Under the pieces are notes generated by a model, which made no database searches, was not told the origin of the DNA, and was given only the letters and a program-made list of their open reading frames with translations. This document shows, piece after piece, positions 39,642 through 52,905 of a stretch of DNA of 64,000 bases. The position numbers and the translations under genes were made by a program. Each line of letters starts with the position of its first letter. Positions within the stretch are counted from its first letter, which is position 1. The DNA lies in the NCBI GenBank assembly GCA_030068145.1, contig JAPJBO010000041.1:1-64000 (forward strand). Reading direction: 5' to 3'. This DNA is from Diplonema papillatum (taxonomy: Eukaryota > Euglenozoa > Diplonemea > Diplonemida > Diplonemidae).

Positions 39642-42600
39642 CGGTGAAACAGATAGCGACCCAGGGTGTGAAGATTTGTAGCGACCCAGGGTGTGAAGAT
39701 TTGCTGGGCCGTGGTGAAACAGATAGCGACCCAGGGTGTAAAGATTTGCTGGGCCGTGGTGAAGCAGATAGCGACCCAGGGTGTGAAGATTTGCTGGGCC
39801 GTGGTGAAACAGATAGCGACCCAGGGTGTGAAGATTTGCTGGGCCGTGGTGAAACAGATAGCGACCCAGGGTGTGAAGATTTGCTGGGCCGTGGTGAAAC
39901 AGATAGCGACCCAGGGTGTGAAGATTTGCTGGGCCGTGGTGAAACAGATAGCGACCCAGGGTGTGAAGATTTGCTGGGCCGTGGTGAAACAGATAGCGAC
40001 CCAGGGTGTGAAGATTTGCTGGGCCGTGGTGAAACAGATAGCGACCCAGGGTGTGAAGATTTGCTGGGCCGTGGTGAAACAGATAGCGACCCAGGGTGTG
40101 AAGATTTGCTGGGCCGTGGTGAAACAGATAGCGACCCAGGGTGTGAAGATTTGCTGGGCCGTGGTGAAACAGATAGCGACCCAGGGTGTGAAGATTTGCT
40201 GGGCCGTGGTGAAACAGATAGCGACCCAGGGTGTGAAGATTTGCTGGGCCGTGGTGAAACAGATAGCGACCCAGGGTGTGAAGATTTGCTGGGCCGTGGT
40301 GAAACAGATAGCGACCCAGGGTGTGAAGATTTGCTGGGCCGTGGTGAAACAGATAGCGACCCAGGGTGTGAAGATTTGCTGGGCCGTGGTGAAACAGATA
40401 GCGACCCAGGGTGTGAAGATTTGCTGGGCCGTGGTGAAACAGATAGCGACCCAGGGTGTGAAGATTTGCTGGGCCGTGGTGAAACAGATAGCGACCCAGG
40501 GTGTGAAGATTTGCTGGGCCGTGGTGAAACAGATAGCGACCCAGGGTGTGAAGATTTGCTGGGCCGTGGTGAAACAGATAGCGACCCAGGGTGTGAAGAT
40601 TTGCTGGGCCGTGGTGAAACAGATAGCGACCCAGGGTGTGAAGATTTGCTGGGCCGTGGTGAAACAGATAGCGACCCAGGGTGTGAAGATTTGCTGGGCC
40701 GTGGTGAAACAGATAGCGACCCAGGGTGTGAAGATTTGCTGGGCCGTGGTGAAACAGATAGCGACCCAGGGTGTGAAGATTTGCTGGGCCGTGGTGAAAC
40801 AGATAGCGACCCAGGGTGTGAAGATTTGCTGGGCCGTGGTGAAACAGATAGCGACCCAGGGTGTGAAGATTTGCTGGGCCGTGGTGAAACAGATAGCGAC
40901 CCAGGGTGTGAAGATTTGCTGGGCCGTGGTGAAACAGATAGCGACCCAGGGTGTGAAGATTTGCTGGGCCGTGGTGAAACAGATAGCGACCCAGGGTGTG
41001 AAGATTTGCTGGGCCGTGGTGAAACAGATAGCGACCCAGGGTGTGAAGATTTGCTGGGCCGTGGTGAAACAGATAGCGACCCAGGGTGTGAAGATTTGCT
41101 GGGCCGTGGTGAAACAGATAGCGACCCAGGGTGTGAAGATTTGCTGGGCCGTGGTGAAACAGATAGCGACCCAGGGTGTGAAGATTTGCTGGGCCGTGGT
41201 GAAACAGATAGCGACCCAGGGTGTGAAGATTTGCTGGGCCGTGGTGAAACAGATAGCGACCCAGGGTGTGAAGATTTGCTGGGCCGTGGTGAAACAGATA
41301 GCGACCCAGGGTGTGAAGATTTGCTGGGCCGTGGTGAAACAGATAGCGACCCAGGGTGTGAAGATTTGCTGGGCCGTGGTGAAACAGATAGCGACCCAGG
41401 GTGTGAAGATTTGCTGGGCCGTGGTGAAACAGATAGCGACCCAGGGTGTGAAGATTTGCTGGGCCGTGGTGAAACAGATAGCGACCCAGGGTGTGAAGAT
41501 TTGCTGGGCCGTGGTGAAACAGATAGCGACCCAGGGTGTGAAGATTTGCTGGGCCGTGGTGAAACAGATAGCGACCCAGGGTGTGAAGATTTGCTGGGCC
41601 GTGGTGAAACAGATAGCGACCCAGGGTGTGAAGATTTGCTGGGCCGTGGTGAAACAGATAGCGACCCAGGGTGTGAAGATTTGCTGGGCCGTGGTGAAAC
41701 AGATAGCGACCCAGGGTGTGAAGATTTGCTGGGCCGTGGTGAAACAGATAGCGACCCAGGGTGTGAAGATTTGCTGGGCCGTGGTGAAACAGATAGCGAC
41801 CCAGGGTGTGAAGATTTGCTGGGCCGTGGTGAAACAGATAGCGACCCAGGGTGTGAAGATTTGCTGGGCCGTGGTGAAACAGATAGCGACCCAGGGTGTG
41901 AAGATTTGCTGGGCCGTGGTGAAACAGATAGCGACCCAGGGTGTGAAGATTTGCTGGGCCGTGGTGAAACAGATAGCGACCCAGGGTGTGAAGATTTGCT
42001 GGGCCGTGGTGAAACAGATAGCGACCCAGGGTGTGAAGATTTGCTGGGCCGTGGTGAAACAGATAGCGACCCAGGGTGTGAAGATTTGCTGGGCCGTGGT
42101 GAAACAGATAGCGACCCAGGGTGTGAAGATTTGCTGGGCCGTGGTGAAACAGATAGCGACCCAGGGTGTGAAGATTTGCTGGGCCGTGGTGAAACAGATA
42201 GCGACCCAGGGTGTGAAGATTTGCTGGGCCGTGGTGAAACAGATAGCGACCCAGGGTGTGAAGATTTGCTGGGCCGTGGTGAAACAGATAGCGACCCAGG
42301 GTGTGAAGATTTGCTGGGCCGTGGTGAAACAGATAGCGACCCAGGGTGTGAAGATTTGCTGGGCCGTGGTGAAACAGATAGCGACCCAGGGTGTGAAGAT
42401 TTGCTGGGCCGTGGTGAAACAGATAGCGACCCAGGGTGTGAAGATTTGCTGGGCCGTGGTGAAACAGATAGCGACCCAGGGTGTGAAGATTTGCTGGGCC
42501 GTGGTGAAACAGATAGCGACCCAGGGTGTGAAGATTTGCTGGGCCGTGGTGAAACAGATAGCGACCCAGGGTGTGAAGATTTGCTGGGCCGTGGTGAAAC

Positions 42601-45203
42601 AGATAGCGACCCAGGGTGTGAAGATTTGCTGGGCCGTGGTGAAACAGATAGCGACCCAGGGTGTGAAGATTTGCTGGGCCGTGGTGAAACAGATAGCGAC
42701 CCAGGGTGTGAAGATTTGCTGGGCCGTGGTGAAACAGATAGCGACCCAGGGTGTGAAGATTTGCTGGGCCGTGGTGAAACAGATAGCGACCCAGGGTGTG
42801 AAGATTTGCTGGGCCGTGGTGAAACAGATAGCGACCCAGGGTGTGAAGATTTGCTGGGCCGTGGTGAAACAGATAGCGACCCAGGGTGTGAAGATTTGCT
42901 GGGCCGTGGTGAAACAGATAGCGACCCAGGGTGTGAAGATTTGCTGGGCCGTGGTGAAACAGATAGCGACCCAGGGTGTGAAGATTTGCTGGGCCGTGGT
43001 GAAACAGATAGCGACCCAGGGTGTGAAGATTTGCTGGGCCGTGGTGAAACAGATAGCGACCCAGGGTGTGAAGATTTGCTGGGCCGTGGTGAAACAGATA
43101 GCGACCCAGGGTGTGAAGATTTGCTGGGCCGTGGTGAAACAGATAGCGACCCAGGGTGTGAAGATTTGCTGGGCCGTGGTGAAACAGATAGCGACCCAGG
43201 GTGTGAAGATTTGCTGGGCCGTGGTGAAACAGATAGCGACCCAGGGTGTGAAGATTTGCTGGGCCGTGGTGAAACAGATAGCGACCCAGGGTGTGAAGAT
43301 TTGCTGGGCCGTGGTGAAACAGATAGCGACCCAGGGTGTGAAGATTTGCTGGGCCGTGGTGAAACAGATAGCGACCCAGGGTGTGAAGATTTGCTGGGCC
43401 GTGGTGAAACAGATAGCGACCCAGGGTGTGAAGATTTGCTGGGCCGTGGTGAAACAGATAGCGACCCAGGGTGTGAAGATTTGCTGGGCCGTGGTGAAAC
43501 AGATAGCGACCCAGGGTGTGAAGATTTGCTGGGCCGTGGTGAAACAGATAGCGACCCAGGGTGTGAAGATTTGCTGGGCCGTGGTGAAACAGATAGCGAC
43601 CCAGGGTGTGAAGATTTGCTGGGCCGTGGTGAAACAGATAGCGACCCAGGGTGTGAAGATTTGCTGGGCCGTGGTGAAACAGATAGCGACCCAGGGTGTG
43701 AAGATTTGCTGGGCCGTGGTGAAACAGATAGCGACCCAGGGTGTGAAGATTTGCTGGGCCGTGGTGAAACAGATAGCGACCCAGGGTGTGAAGATTTGCT
43801 GGGCCGTGGTGAAACAGATAGCGACCCAGGGTGTGAAGATTTGCTGGGCCGTGGTGAAACAGATAGCGACCCAGGGTGTGAAGATTTGCTGGGCCGTGGT
43901 GAAACAGATAGCGACCCAGGGTGTGAAGATTTGCTGGGCCGTGGTGAAACAGATAGCGACCCAGGGTGTGAAGATTTGCTGGGCCGTGGTGAAACAGATA
44001 GCGACCCAGGGTGTGAAGATTTGCTGGGCCGTGGTGAAACAGATAGCGACCCAGGGTGTGAAGATTTGCTGGGCCGTGGTGAAACAGATAGCGACCCAGG
44101 GTGTGAAGATTTGCTGGGCCGTGGTGAAACAGATAGCGACCCAGGGTGTGAAGATTTGCTGGGCCGTGGTGAAACAGATAGCGACCCAGGGTGTGAAGAT
44201 TTGCTGGGCCGTGGTGAAACAGATAGCGACCCAGGGTGTGAAGATTTGCTGGGCCGTGGTGAAACAGATAGCGACCCAGGGTGTGAAGATTTGCTGGGCC
44301 GTGGTGAAACAGATAGCGACCCAGGGTGTGAAGATTTGCTGGGCCGTGGTGAAACAGATAGCGACCCAGGGTGTGAAGATTTGCTGGGCCGTGGTGAAAC
44401 AGATAGCGACCCAGGGTGTGAAGATTTGCTGGGCCGTGGTGAAACAGATAGCGACCCAGGGTGTGAAGATTTGCTGGGCCGTGGTGAAACAGATAGCGAC
44501 CCAGGGTGTGAAGATTTGCTGGGCCGTGGTGAAACAGATAGCGACCCAGGGTGTGAAGATTTGCTGGGCCGTGGTGAAACAGATAGCGACCCAGGGTGTG
44601 AAGATTTGCTGGGCCGTGGTGAAACAGATAGCGACCCAGGGTGTGAAGATTTGCTGGGCCGTGGTGAAACAGATAGCGACCCAGGGTGTGAAGATTTGCT
44701 GGGCCGTGGTGAAACAGATAGCGACCCAGGGTGTGAAGATTTGCTGGGCCGTGGTGAAACAGATAGCGACCCAGGGTGTGAAGATTTGCTGGGCCGTGGT
44801 GAAACAGATAGCGACCCAGGGTGTGAAGATTTGCTGGGCCGTGGTGAAACAGATAGCGACCCAGGGTGTGAAGATTTGCTGGGCCGTGGTGAAACAGATA
44901 GCGACCCAGGGTGTGAAGATTTGCTGGGCCGTGGTGAAACAGATAGCGACCCAGGGTGTGAAGATTTGCTGGGCCGTGGTGAAACAGATAGCGACCCAGG
45001 GTGTGAAGATTTGCTGGGCCGTGGTGAAACAGATAGCGACCCAGGGTGTGAAGATTTGCTGGGCCGTGGTGAAACAGATAGCGACCCAGGGTGTGAAGAT
45101 TTGCTGGGCCGTGGTGAAACAGATAGCGACCCAGGGTGTGAAGATTTGCTGGGCAGTGGTGAAACAGATAGCGACCCAGGGTGTGAAGATTTGCTGGGCA
45201 AGT
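39642..45203. repeat. 45-bp minisatellite, about 123 copies, nearly invariant
   Basis: The period is exactly 45 bp (phase is unchanged between 39721 and 45121, 120 units). The first unit is truncated (39657-39682). Variants occur only at the edges: GGGTGTAAAG at 39736, GAAGCAGATA near 39763 and GGGCAGTGG near 45153. One forward frame gives ETDSDPGCEDLLGRG, others KQIATQGVKICWAVV and, in reverse, PSKSSHPGSLSVSPR. Five of six frames have no stop, so ORFs of 1860-2001 codons overlap on both strands. Only the frame reading AACAGATAG is closed. No codon-level constraint can be inferred because units are identical. Confidence 0.97.
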
Positions 45204-46227
45204 GCCGAAAACACCTGCCACCAAAATGTAGCACAGCTGTGCTGCTGCCAGTTACCTGGCAGTTGCTGTCAGAAAGTCGGCGATAGGCAACGAAGACGCA
45301 CCCACAAGCATGCGTACTGCCACCACCGCAGATACGATACGCACGCTGTATACGATACCTCACACGGAACCTTTACGACAATGGTACTTTCTTACCCCGG
45401 ATCTCTAAGCGAACGAACACTCTGAAAATGGTCAACAAGGGCCTACTGAAGACCCTGAAACGCCGAACCTTCAAACCCGCGTTGCTTGCTTTGGCAAGCC
45501 AAGTTCGTAGCAATTTAGGACCGGCACCGTTGAGCCGGACCATCCCCTCTTGATAGACTGAAGAATATAGCACCGGGCAATTCGATGCAGCTCTAGGGAC
45601 TAGGGATGGACCTGATAGACCGTGGTGGACCGTGATTCACTGTGATAAACAGCGGCAGGCACTTCGATGCAGTTTCAAGAGATAGGGACGGACCGGCTCA
45701 GGTCTCCGGCAGGTTAGGCCGGGCGCTTCGTTTTTGTCGCTGCGTGCTAGCCACGGTTTCCATCAGTGCAAACTGCGGAAATTTCCCGCGACGGTCAAAA
45801 CATAGTTTCCGCCGGTGCCAACTGTGGAACGGAAACTTCCCGCGGCGCAACTGCGGAAGGAAATTCCCCGCAATAAACGCTAAAACCGGGGCCCAGACGC
45901 ACCAAAGTCGCAGGCAGACGAGGTGATGCAAGACGAAGGGGAAGCGCGAAGCCCCCAGCCCGGACGGACCAACAAGACGCAAGACCAGGCGACCAAAAGA
46001 AGGAAGGGGACGCGACCCAGAGACCCGGGCTAAGTAGCTTGGAACTAGTGTGATGGACCTTTCTTCAGAGGGGCTCACGCACTCAAAGATCGACTTATAC
46101 GCACCAAAGTCGCAGGCAGAGCCGTTTTGGTGATCGATCAGAGTTCACGGCCCGAAGGAGTGCAAGCGGGAAATCGATCCATCAACCCCCCATCATACGT
46201 GTTAGCTTCAAAAGAACCCGTTTGACG
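45204..46227. other. Spacer: degenerate repeats and an inverted duplicate of 51258-51425
   Basis: 45398-45480 has weak E-block-like words. 45765-45880 contains three AACTGCGGAA / TTCCCCGC repeats. 45937-46105 is the reverse complement of 51258-51425 (CGGACGGACCAACAAGACG; AACTAGTGTGATGGACC). 46127-46185 is an R copy (GATCAGAGTTCACGG). Confidence 0.6.
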
Positions 46228-46285
46228 GGGATCAACCGGAGACTCCAAAATCCCGGATTCTCAAGCGAACTCTAACTCTAAAACC
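46228..46285 (+). repeat. Repeat E block upstream of the 404-aa gene
   Basis: GGAGACTCCAAAATCCCGGA, then TCTCAAGCGAACTC, then ACTCTAAAA: an E block without the longer type 1 or type 2 body, 0.5 kb before the ATG at 46782. Confidence 0.65.
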
Positions 46286-46634
46286 CCGACTCAAGTTCAC
46301 TCCAAATATCACTGCAGGTCCCCTCTCCCCCCATCCCTCCCCAACGTGTAAATTACCCGTATAGAGCTGAGAAGAACACCCTAGAATCGCCCATTCCCTT
46401 CCCCATCCCCTGGGCGAATAAAAAAGAACAAACGACGGAATCATAGAAATCGGAGAAGGAAAATAAAAAAGAGCACCCCTTCTGATCTCTTTGTTACAAC
46501 CCCCCCCCCCCCCCCCTTCCCTTGTCCCCGTATCCTTTTCCCTTCTTCTCTGTCTTTTTCTTGTTGTAGGCACTCCCAACGTTTTAAAGCTCTCTTTGAG
46601 AGAGAGAGAGAGAGAGGCGGGAGCAAAATTAAAA

Positions 46635-46669
<35 letters not shown>

Positions 46670-46781
46670 TGTTCACGGTAGGAAGCAAGGAACAGAAAGA
46701 ACTCCACTCTTTTGCGTGCGTCGGAAAAGAAAGGTTAAACTGGGGAGGTGTCCACACACCCATATCTAAAAAGCAAGCGAA
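46286..46781. other. Upstream region of the 404-aa gene, homopolymer-rich
   Basis: Poly-C (46500-46516), a GA tract (46600-46616) and a long A run (about 46638-46667) lie within 300 bp of the start codon. No core promoter motif is recognisable. Confidence 0.5.
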
Positions 46782-47996
46782 ATGCCTACGTTTCCCAAGC
46801 GCCCGCCTATTCCGCCGGTTCCGATGCTGCCGGAAGAGTTGGAGGAGGACGGGGCCGCGATGTACCTGAAGCCGAGTGAGTTCGGCGGCGGCGACTACTA
46901 CGAAGGGTACGAGAAGCGGTCGAAGAAGCCCGCGAAGACCGCGCGACCCGCCCAGCCCCGCCCGCAGCCCTTCAACACCAGCCCCGGCCCGTCGCGGCAC
47001 GTCCACCACGCTCCCCGCGCCGTCGTGAAGCCGAAGCCCTTTACGATCCTCTCGTCGGCGGCGAACAACCCGCAGACGCCGCCCGCCGCTCGGCAGCCTC
47101 TCGCGCCCCAGCCCCTGCAGCCCGCCGCGAAGCGGCAGGAAAAGCCGAAGGCGCCGCCGCCGCCGACCCACCAACACCCCCCCCACCCCGACCCGAAGGA
47201 GTGGGCCAAGCGCGACTGCACCGTCAGCAGCGACACCAACTTCATGGAGGTCCGCCACATGATGAAGACCGGCTCCAGCCAGAACCGCCTGGTGTCCCAC
47301 TGGGCCACTACCTTCCGGGAGTCGGAGATCCAGCAGCAACCGCAGCAGCAGCAGCAGTCCGCGGCGTCGTTCGTCAAAGGTGCGACGCCGACGTACTCTA
47401 AACGCGCGCTCAACGGCCCGGTCCGAAAGCCGGGCTGGACCGTGCACGTGAAGAAAAACGTCGGTTGGAAGTCGCTCGAAGAAATCCACGCGGACGAGCG
47501 GAAGATGGCGCTGGCTTGCACGCAGAGGCAAGGCGGGGGCAACAAGAGGTGGCCGGAGCCCTTCACGCCCATCGACACCGCCGAGCTCGACCAGCCTGAG
47601 TCGTTCGCGGTCCGGGAGCAAAGGTCGCGGTCGTCGTCGGTGCACTGCAGGATGCCGTCGAAGACCGAGGGCACGCACTTCGACGAGTACAGCCCCGCCG
47701 CCGGCGCGCACGCCCCGCGGCACTCGTTCACGCCGGGCGCCCACTCCCAGCACCACCACCACCCCAGCCACCTCCAGCAGCAGCCGCAGCAGCAGCAGCT
47801 GCAGCTGCAGCCGGCCGGAGGGAGCAAGTCCGACGCTATCCGCAACCAGCTGTCGGCGACCCGCCTGCGGCTGCAGGCGTGCCTCGGCAACAGCTTCTCC
47901 GGCTCAGCGTCGTCGTCGCAGCCGAACTCCTCGCGGCACGCGCCCTCCAGAAGCGCGACGGAGGCCGGCTGCTTCCCGACCGCGTTCTCCTGGTAA
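46782..47996 (+). CDS. 404-aa Pro/Gln-rich protein, unknown function
   Basis: An intact single-exon ORF of very high GC3. The N-terminus is MPTFPKRPPIPPVPMLPEEL with acidic EELEEDG, then DYYEGYEKRSKK. A Pro/Ala-rich disordered stretch follows to about residue 145. The middle (about 146-265) is less biased and looks folded: FMEVRHMMKTGSSQNRLVSH with WATTFRESE, then KPGWTVHVKKNVGWKSLEEI and HADERKMALACT. The C-terminal third is low complexity, with Ser, His (QHHHH) and Gln runs (QQQPQQQQLQLQ) and a short helix-like NQLSATRLRLQ. There is no signal peptide or membrane segment. I do not recognise the family. Poly-Q and poly-H with Pro-rich flanks suggest a disordered scaffold or regulatory protein, which is inference only. 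It is flanked by homopolymers and no copy occurs elsewhere in the window. Confidence 0.75.
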   Translation: MPTFPKRPPIPPVPMLPEELEEDGAAMYLKPSEFGGGDYYEGYEKRSKKPAKTARPAQPRPQPFNTSPGPSRHVHHAPRAVVKPKPFTILSSAANNPQTPPAARQPLAPQPLQPAAKRQEKPKAPPPPTHQHPPHPDPKEWAKRDCTVSSDTNFMEVRHMMKTGSSQNRLVSHWATTFRESEIQQQPQQQQQSAASFVKGATPTYSKRALNGPVRKPGWTVHVKKNVGWKSLEEIHADERKMALACTQRQGGGNKRWPEPFTPIDTAELDQPESFAVREQRSRSSSVHCRMPSKTEGTHFDEYSPAAGAHAPRHSFTPGAHSQHHHHPSHLQQQPQQQQLQLQPAGGSKSDAIRNQLSATRLRLQACLGNSFSGSASSSQPNSSRHAPSRSATEAGCFPTAFSW

Positions 47997-48349
47997 CCGA
48001 ACTCGGACTGGGTAGCGTCGTCCGAGAGGGGACCCTGCTCTCCCTTGCTGAGTTGAAGACTTGAGTCGAAGACTTGAATCGAAACCTTGAGTCGAAAACT
48101 CGAGTCGAAAGCCCTAAAAACTTGAGGCGAAACCTCAGCAGAACGCGATCGATATATTTACCCTTCCAGAAGCGTTGGCAGCTAGGTGGCATGTATTTTT
48201 GCGCAAGGACAGTCCCTGGCGCTCTCCGTAGGTAGTATAAGAAAAGCCCGCTCAAAGAGCAAAAAGAGTCTTCGTGGTCTCAAAACCAGCGAATATTAGG
48301 ATGTTTGTGGAATACATCATGTAAAACAGAAATCAAAAAAATAAAGAAC

Positions 48350-48382
<33 letters not shown>

Positions 48383-48904
48383 AAAAAACGAAAAAGGCCC
48401 CTGCGTAGGAGCGAAGTCCGTTATTCGACCAGGGGATTAGTTAGCGTTGCAGCTTTAGACCGACGGTCTAAATCTGCAAACCGGGGGAAAAAAAAGTCGC
48501 CAGAAGAAAAAGAAAAAAAAAAAAAAAAAAAAGGGCAAACCGCAGCGTTTTAGGGTAAAAGATAGGCGAGGGGGTGGGCGTTACAACGGTGCGCGCTAAG
48601 GCGCCGGAGGCGCTGGAGGGCAGACCCACGACAGACGCGGTTGCTTTGGACAAAGCCGGAAGTGTGCCAGCACCGCCAGCCGCCAAGCCGACACATTGGC
48701 CAAAACGCCCCCCCCAGAACCACCTCCCATCAACGGGTCAAGATCTGCAAACCCCAGACGAACCCTCTGAACTACGTACCCTGGATTCGACCTTTTTGAA
48801 AAAAGAAAGCGTCGGCAACACAAGCGAACCAGCGAAAAAAAGTACCGACCTTCTAATCCACAAATAACGCTAAAAGACAGGCGCTTCGTTTTGTTTGTGC
48901 GTGC
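47997..48904. other. Spacer with CGAAAACTTGAGT short repeats and A runs
   Basis: 48055-48125 holds five imperfect TTGAGTCGAAAACT-type repeats just after the 404-aa gene. Long A runs lie at 48350-48381 and 48513-48530. A minus-strand 141-codon ORF (48596-49021) has no family resemblance. Confidence 0.5.
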
Positions 48905-49035
48905 CGGTTGATCGTTTTCCCACTTGTATTTACCCTGTGTATATTCAGGTAAGGAATTCTGATCAACCACCAAAACACGCTGCTTACGTCTTTTTAGTCT
49001 GCACAATACATTGAAGGGCAACCCGCAAGATTGAT
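48905..49035 (-). repeat. Repeat K-R composite copy 2 (reverse)
   Basis: R (GGTTGATCGTTTTCCCAC through GAATTCTGATCAACC, 48907-48968) then K (ACGTCTTTTTAGTCTG through GGGCAACCCGCAAGATTG, 48985-49035), the reverse of the order at 15003-15163. Confidence 0.7.
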
Positions 49036-50077
<1,042 letters not shown>

Positions 50078-50342
50078 GCACGCACACACCTTCGCACACC
50101 TAGCGAGCTTGCTTGAGTGCCTTCGGCGCGTCAAGTTGGAATTTTTACCCCCACCCGCTCTCCTCCTCCACCTCCTCGAGCCGCCTTTCTTTCGGTTTGT
50201 GTTCTCCGTCCATTATCGAATGTCCCTCTCTCCATCATTTGGCAGGGCCGTCGTCCGGCAAAGCCCACATACGCCTCCTTGGCCGGGTGCTTCTTTAATA
50301 TAAAAAAAGAAACGCCCGTTTCCGCCCCCCCCCCCCTCCCCC

Positions 50343-50673
50343 GCAGATTGCCACCGTAAAAAGAAGACAAGTCAGTGCTGCCTAGCGAGTCGCAGTCACA
50401 ATCAGGGCGAGTGCCCTGAGTTTTTTGTTGTAGGGGCCTTGTGACGGATTCGCCTGTGCTCTAGTAGCACGGGTGGTCCTGGCTGTGACGAGCTACGATC
50501 AGCCGCCTGACAAACCAGACTCACACCGCAGTCCTGTCTGCAGACACTCAGGTTCCACGCTGATGGTGGTCCGCCTTATGTGTCCGTGGCTTAAAGGACC
50601 GAAACACGGCGCAGACGGGACCAGTGGTGCGGTGTTGAGCACATACCCATTCCAAGCACGTTCTTGCTACCCC
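50343..50673 (+). repeat. Repeat A copy
   Basis: Starts CGCAGATTGCCACCGTAAA and runs through AGTCACAATCAGGGCGAG, GGATTCGCCTGTGCTCTAG and CAGACTCACACCGCAGTC to CCAAGCACGTTCTTGC. Confidence 0.85.
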
Positions 50674-51257
50674 CCCCCTCGCCCACACATCCACCGCCCC
50701 CTTTCCGCTTCCACGACCGTACTTTCTCTTTGTGTAGAACCTATTTATTTTTCGTCTTTCTCCTCTCTCTCTCTCTCTCTCTCTCGAAATTGTCAGCGCC
50801 GCAGCGATGGCAGCGAGAACACTAGGTGGGTGGGGAGAGGCCCTGTCTCCCCTGGGACTGCTAAGGCGTGACAACACACCCTTTGACTTGTTTTATGTGC
50901 TCTTCTCTCTCTCTCTCGGAAAAGGTCGCGTTGGCAGAAACGGTGAAGAAGATAATTGCCACAGGGTTGGTGAAATGAAAGCGAGAATTTGGGGTAAGCC
51001 CTGATTATTAGATTCACGGTGAAACGAAGCTAGCGCACAAGGTTTGCCTGATCTCGCACCTACTTTCCGATACCAAACAGATGCTCTATTCTAACTCTCT
51101 CTTTGCCTGCCCGCTCCGAACACTCGCTCCTCGTCAAGGAACCAAGAAGAAGTCAAGCCTTTCACGTTTGACACAGAAGAAGCACGGGCTGAGCCGGTCC
51201 ACCTCCTGCTGATCGACTGCTGAATGACGGTGATACGCAAGCAGCAGCTGCGGTTGG
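50674..51257. other. Spacer with CT tracts
   Basis: CT tracts at 50762-50785 and 50903-50920. CTAAGGCGTGACAACACACC resembles 15830-15855, where TGGGACTGCTAAGGCGTGG and a similar CT tract occur, so this is another dispersed repeat. No gene. Confidence 0.5.
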
Positions 51258-51425
51258 AATGCGTATAAGTCGATCTTTGAGAGCGTGAGCCCCTCCGAAG
51301 AAAGGTCCATCACACTAGTTCCTGGCTACTTAGCCCGGGTCTCTGGGTCGCCTCCTTCTCTTGGTCGCCTGGTCTTGTGTCTTGTTGGTCCGTCCGGGCT
51401 GGTCGCTTCGCGCTTCCCCTTCGTG
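51258..51425 (+). repeat. Dispersed repeat L, inverted relative to 45937-46105
   Basis: Shares GAAAGGTCCATCACACTAG, CTACTTAGCCCGGGTCTC and TTGGTCCGTCCGGGCTGG with the reverse complement of 45937-46105. The frame MSPSEERSITLVPxYLARVS is open in both, but the length is only about 50 codons. Confidence 0.8.
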
Positions 51426-52582
51426 CGGTTGGAATGCGGAATATCCAGTAGCGTTGGCCTGCAATAGTGACTGGGCGGCTGCCTCTTCGGTTGTACACAG
51501 TCGTGCTTGACTGGTGGTAGTCAGCAGCAGGCGGTTCCGGTTTCATCCCTTGAACACGAAGCGAGGCCAAAGGATTGTAGGCCATGCTTTCACACCGAGG
51601 ATCGGTACTGAAGATCGTGTATCGAGCAAGTTTTTACCCTCATGCTCTACACGAGAGTTCTGTTCCCGCTGCGTTAATGTGTAACAGACGCGCCGCCCCA
51701 GCCAAACTCCCCACCTGACTGGTGTCTCCAAACGAGGATTCGCGAGCCGAAGCCCGTTTGTCGCTGGAAACGGATAAGCTTCGGATCCGAAGACCCTAAC
51801 CCCACAAGGGAGCAGCTGCCGTCTTCCCATCATTGGATAAGGGTACCGGCTCACACTGGCGTGCACGATTGCCCATCCTGTCGGCCATCCCACCCCCCCC
51901 GCGTATTATCCGCAAGCTGCTCGTCTTACGCACAATAACCTGTGCCCACAACCAGGCTAATGCCGCACCAAGCCGTGTGCGTGCCGAAGCATGACAAGTG
52001 CTGGAAGGGTTCTCGCTCCGCCTACCACAGAGCGACTCCACGTTTCCCGGTGCAGTGCGGTGGGGAGCTCACCCACTCAAAGCATTGCAGTCCCTGCCGC
52101 TGCCTACCCACCACCTGTATTGCGCCCTTCTCGGCGAGCTGCGGGGTACCTTACCAGGAAGAGGAAGAGTGCCGACACTACTTTTTCCGCACAGTAGGAA
52201 ATTCGCAAAATCCGGCTACTTATGAAAGGTGTCACGGGATAAACCGGCAGCCGATGCTTTACCGGCGTGTGCATGCTGGTCCGTGTGGTCCGTGTACTTA
52301 AAGGTTCCCAGTTTATCTTATCACGTGGGCGGCCCTGAGATTAACCCCCTCAGGTGACACCCACTGTTTTACCTTTACCGACCCTCTTGCAGCTGGGTTC
52401 TTCCTGGGTCGATGCCATCTCCCGCTTCCTTCCGCCACTCACCTCTACGGTGTTGCTGCCCCCATTCTTAATGAAAACGCTCAGAAGATGGGACCGAAGC
52501 ACGCACTATCCGACGGCGATGACGCGTTTTGGGCTGCCGGGTGGCTTGGAAGACCCAGCAGATCCCCCTCCCCCCCGTCTAA
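51426..52582. other. Spacer without a recognisable gene
   Basis: 51427-51540 resembles 20043-20150 (GCCTGCAATAGTGACTGG). Otherwise unique. ORFs of up to 119 codons show no domain. Confidence 0.45.
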
Positions 52583-52905
52583 CAGAGTCAGTGCTGCCAA
52601 GCGAGTCGCAGTCGGGGACCCTGAGTTTTTAACTGATTGCTCAGACACGGTTGTAGGGGCCTTCTCCCCGTGACGGATTTCGCCTGTGCTCTCGTAGCAC
52701 GGGTGGTCCTGGCTGTGACGAGCTACGAACAGCCGCCTGGCAAACCAGACTCACACCGCTGCCCTGTCTGCAGACACTCAGCTTCCGCGCTGATGATACT
52801 CCGCCTTACGTGTCCGTGGCTTAAAGGACCGAAACACGGCGCAGACGGGACCAGTGCGGTGTTGAGCACATATCCATTCCAAGCACGTTCTTGCAATCCC
52901 CCCCG
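52583..52905 (+). repeat. Repeat A copy
   Basis: From CAGTGCTGCCAAGCGAGTCG through GATTTCGCCTGTGCTCTCG to CCAAGCACGTTCTTGCAATC, the same order as at 23970-24298. Confidence 0.85.

Noticed and set aside
39358-45425. Five overlapping ORFs of 1860-2001 codons on both strands
   Set aside because: All are by-products of the 45-bp repeat, which lacks stops in five frames; flanking sequence shows no coding signature or domain.
46629-47890. Long minus-strand ORFs (380 and 330 codons) opposite the 404-aa gene
   Set aside because: Shadows caused by high GC3 on the plus strand; Arg/Val/Cys-rich nonsense, one ending in poly-Phe from the A run.
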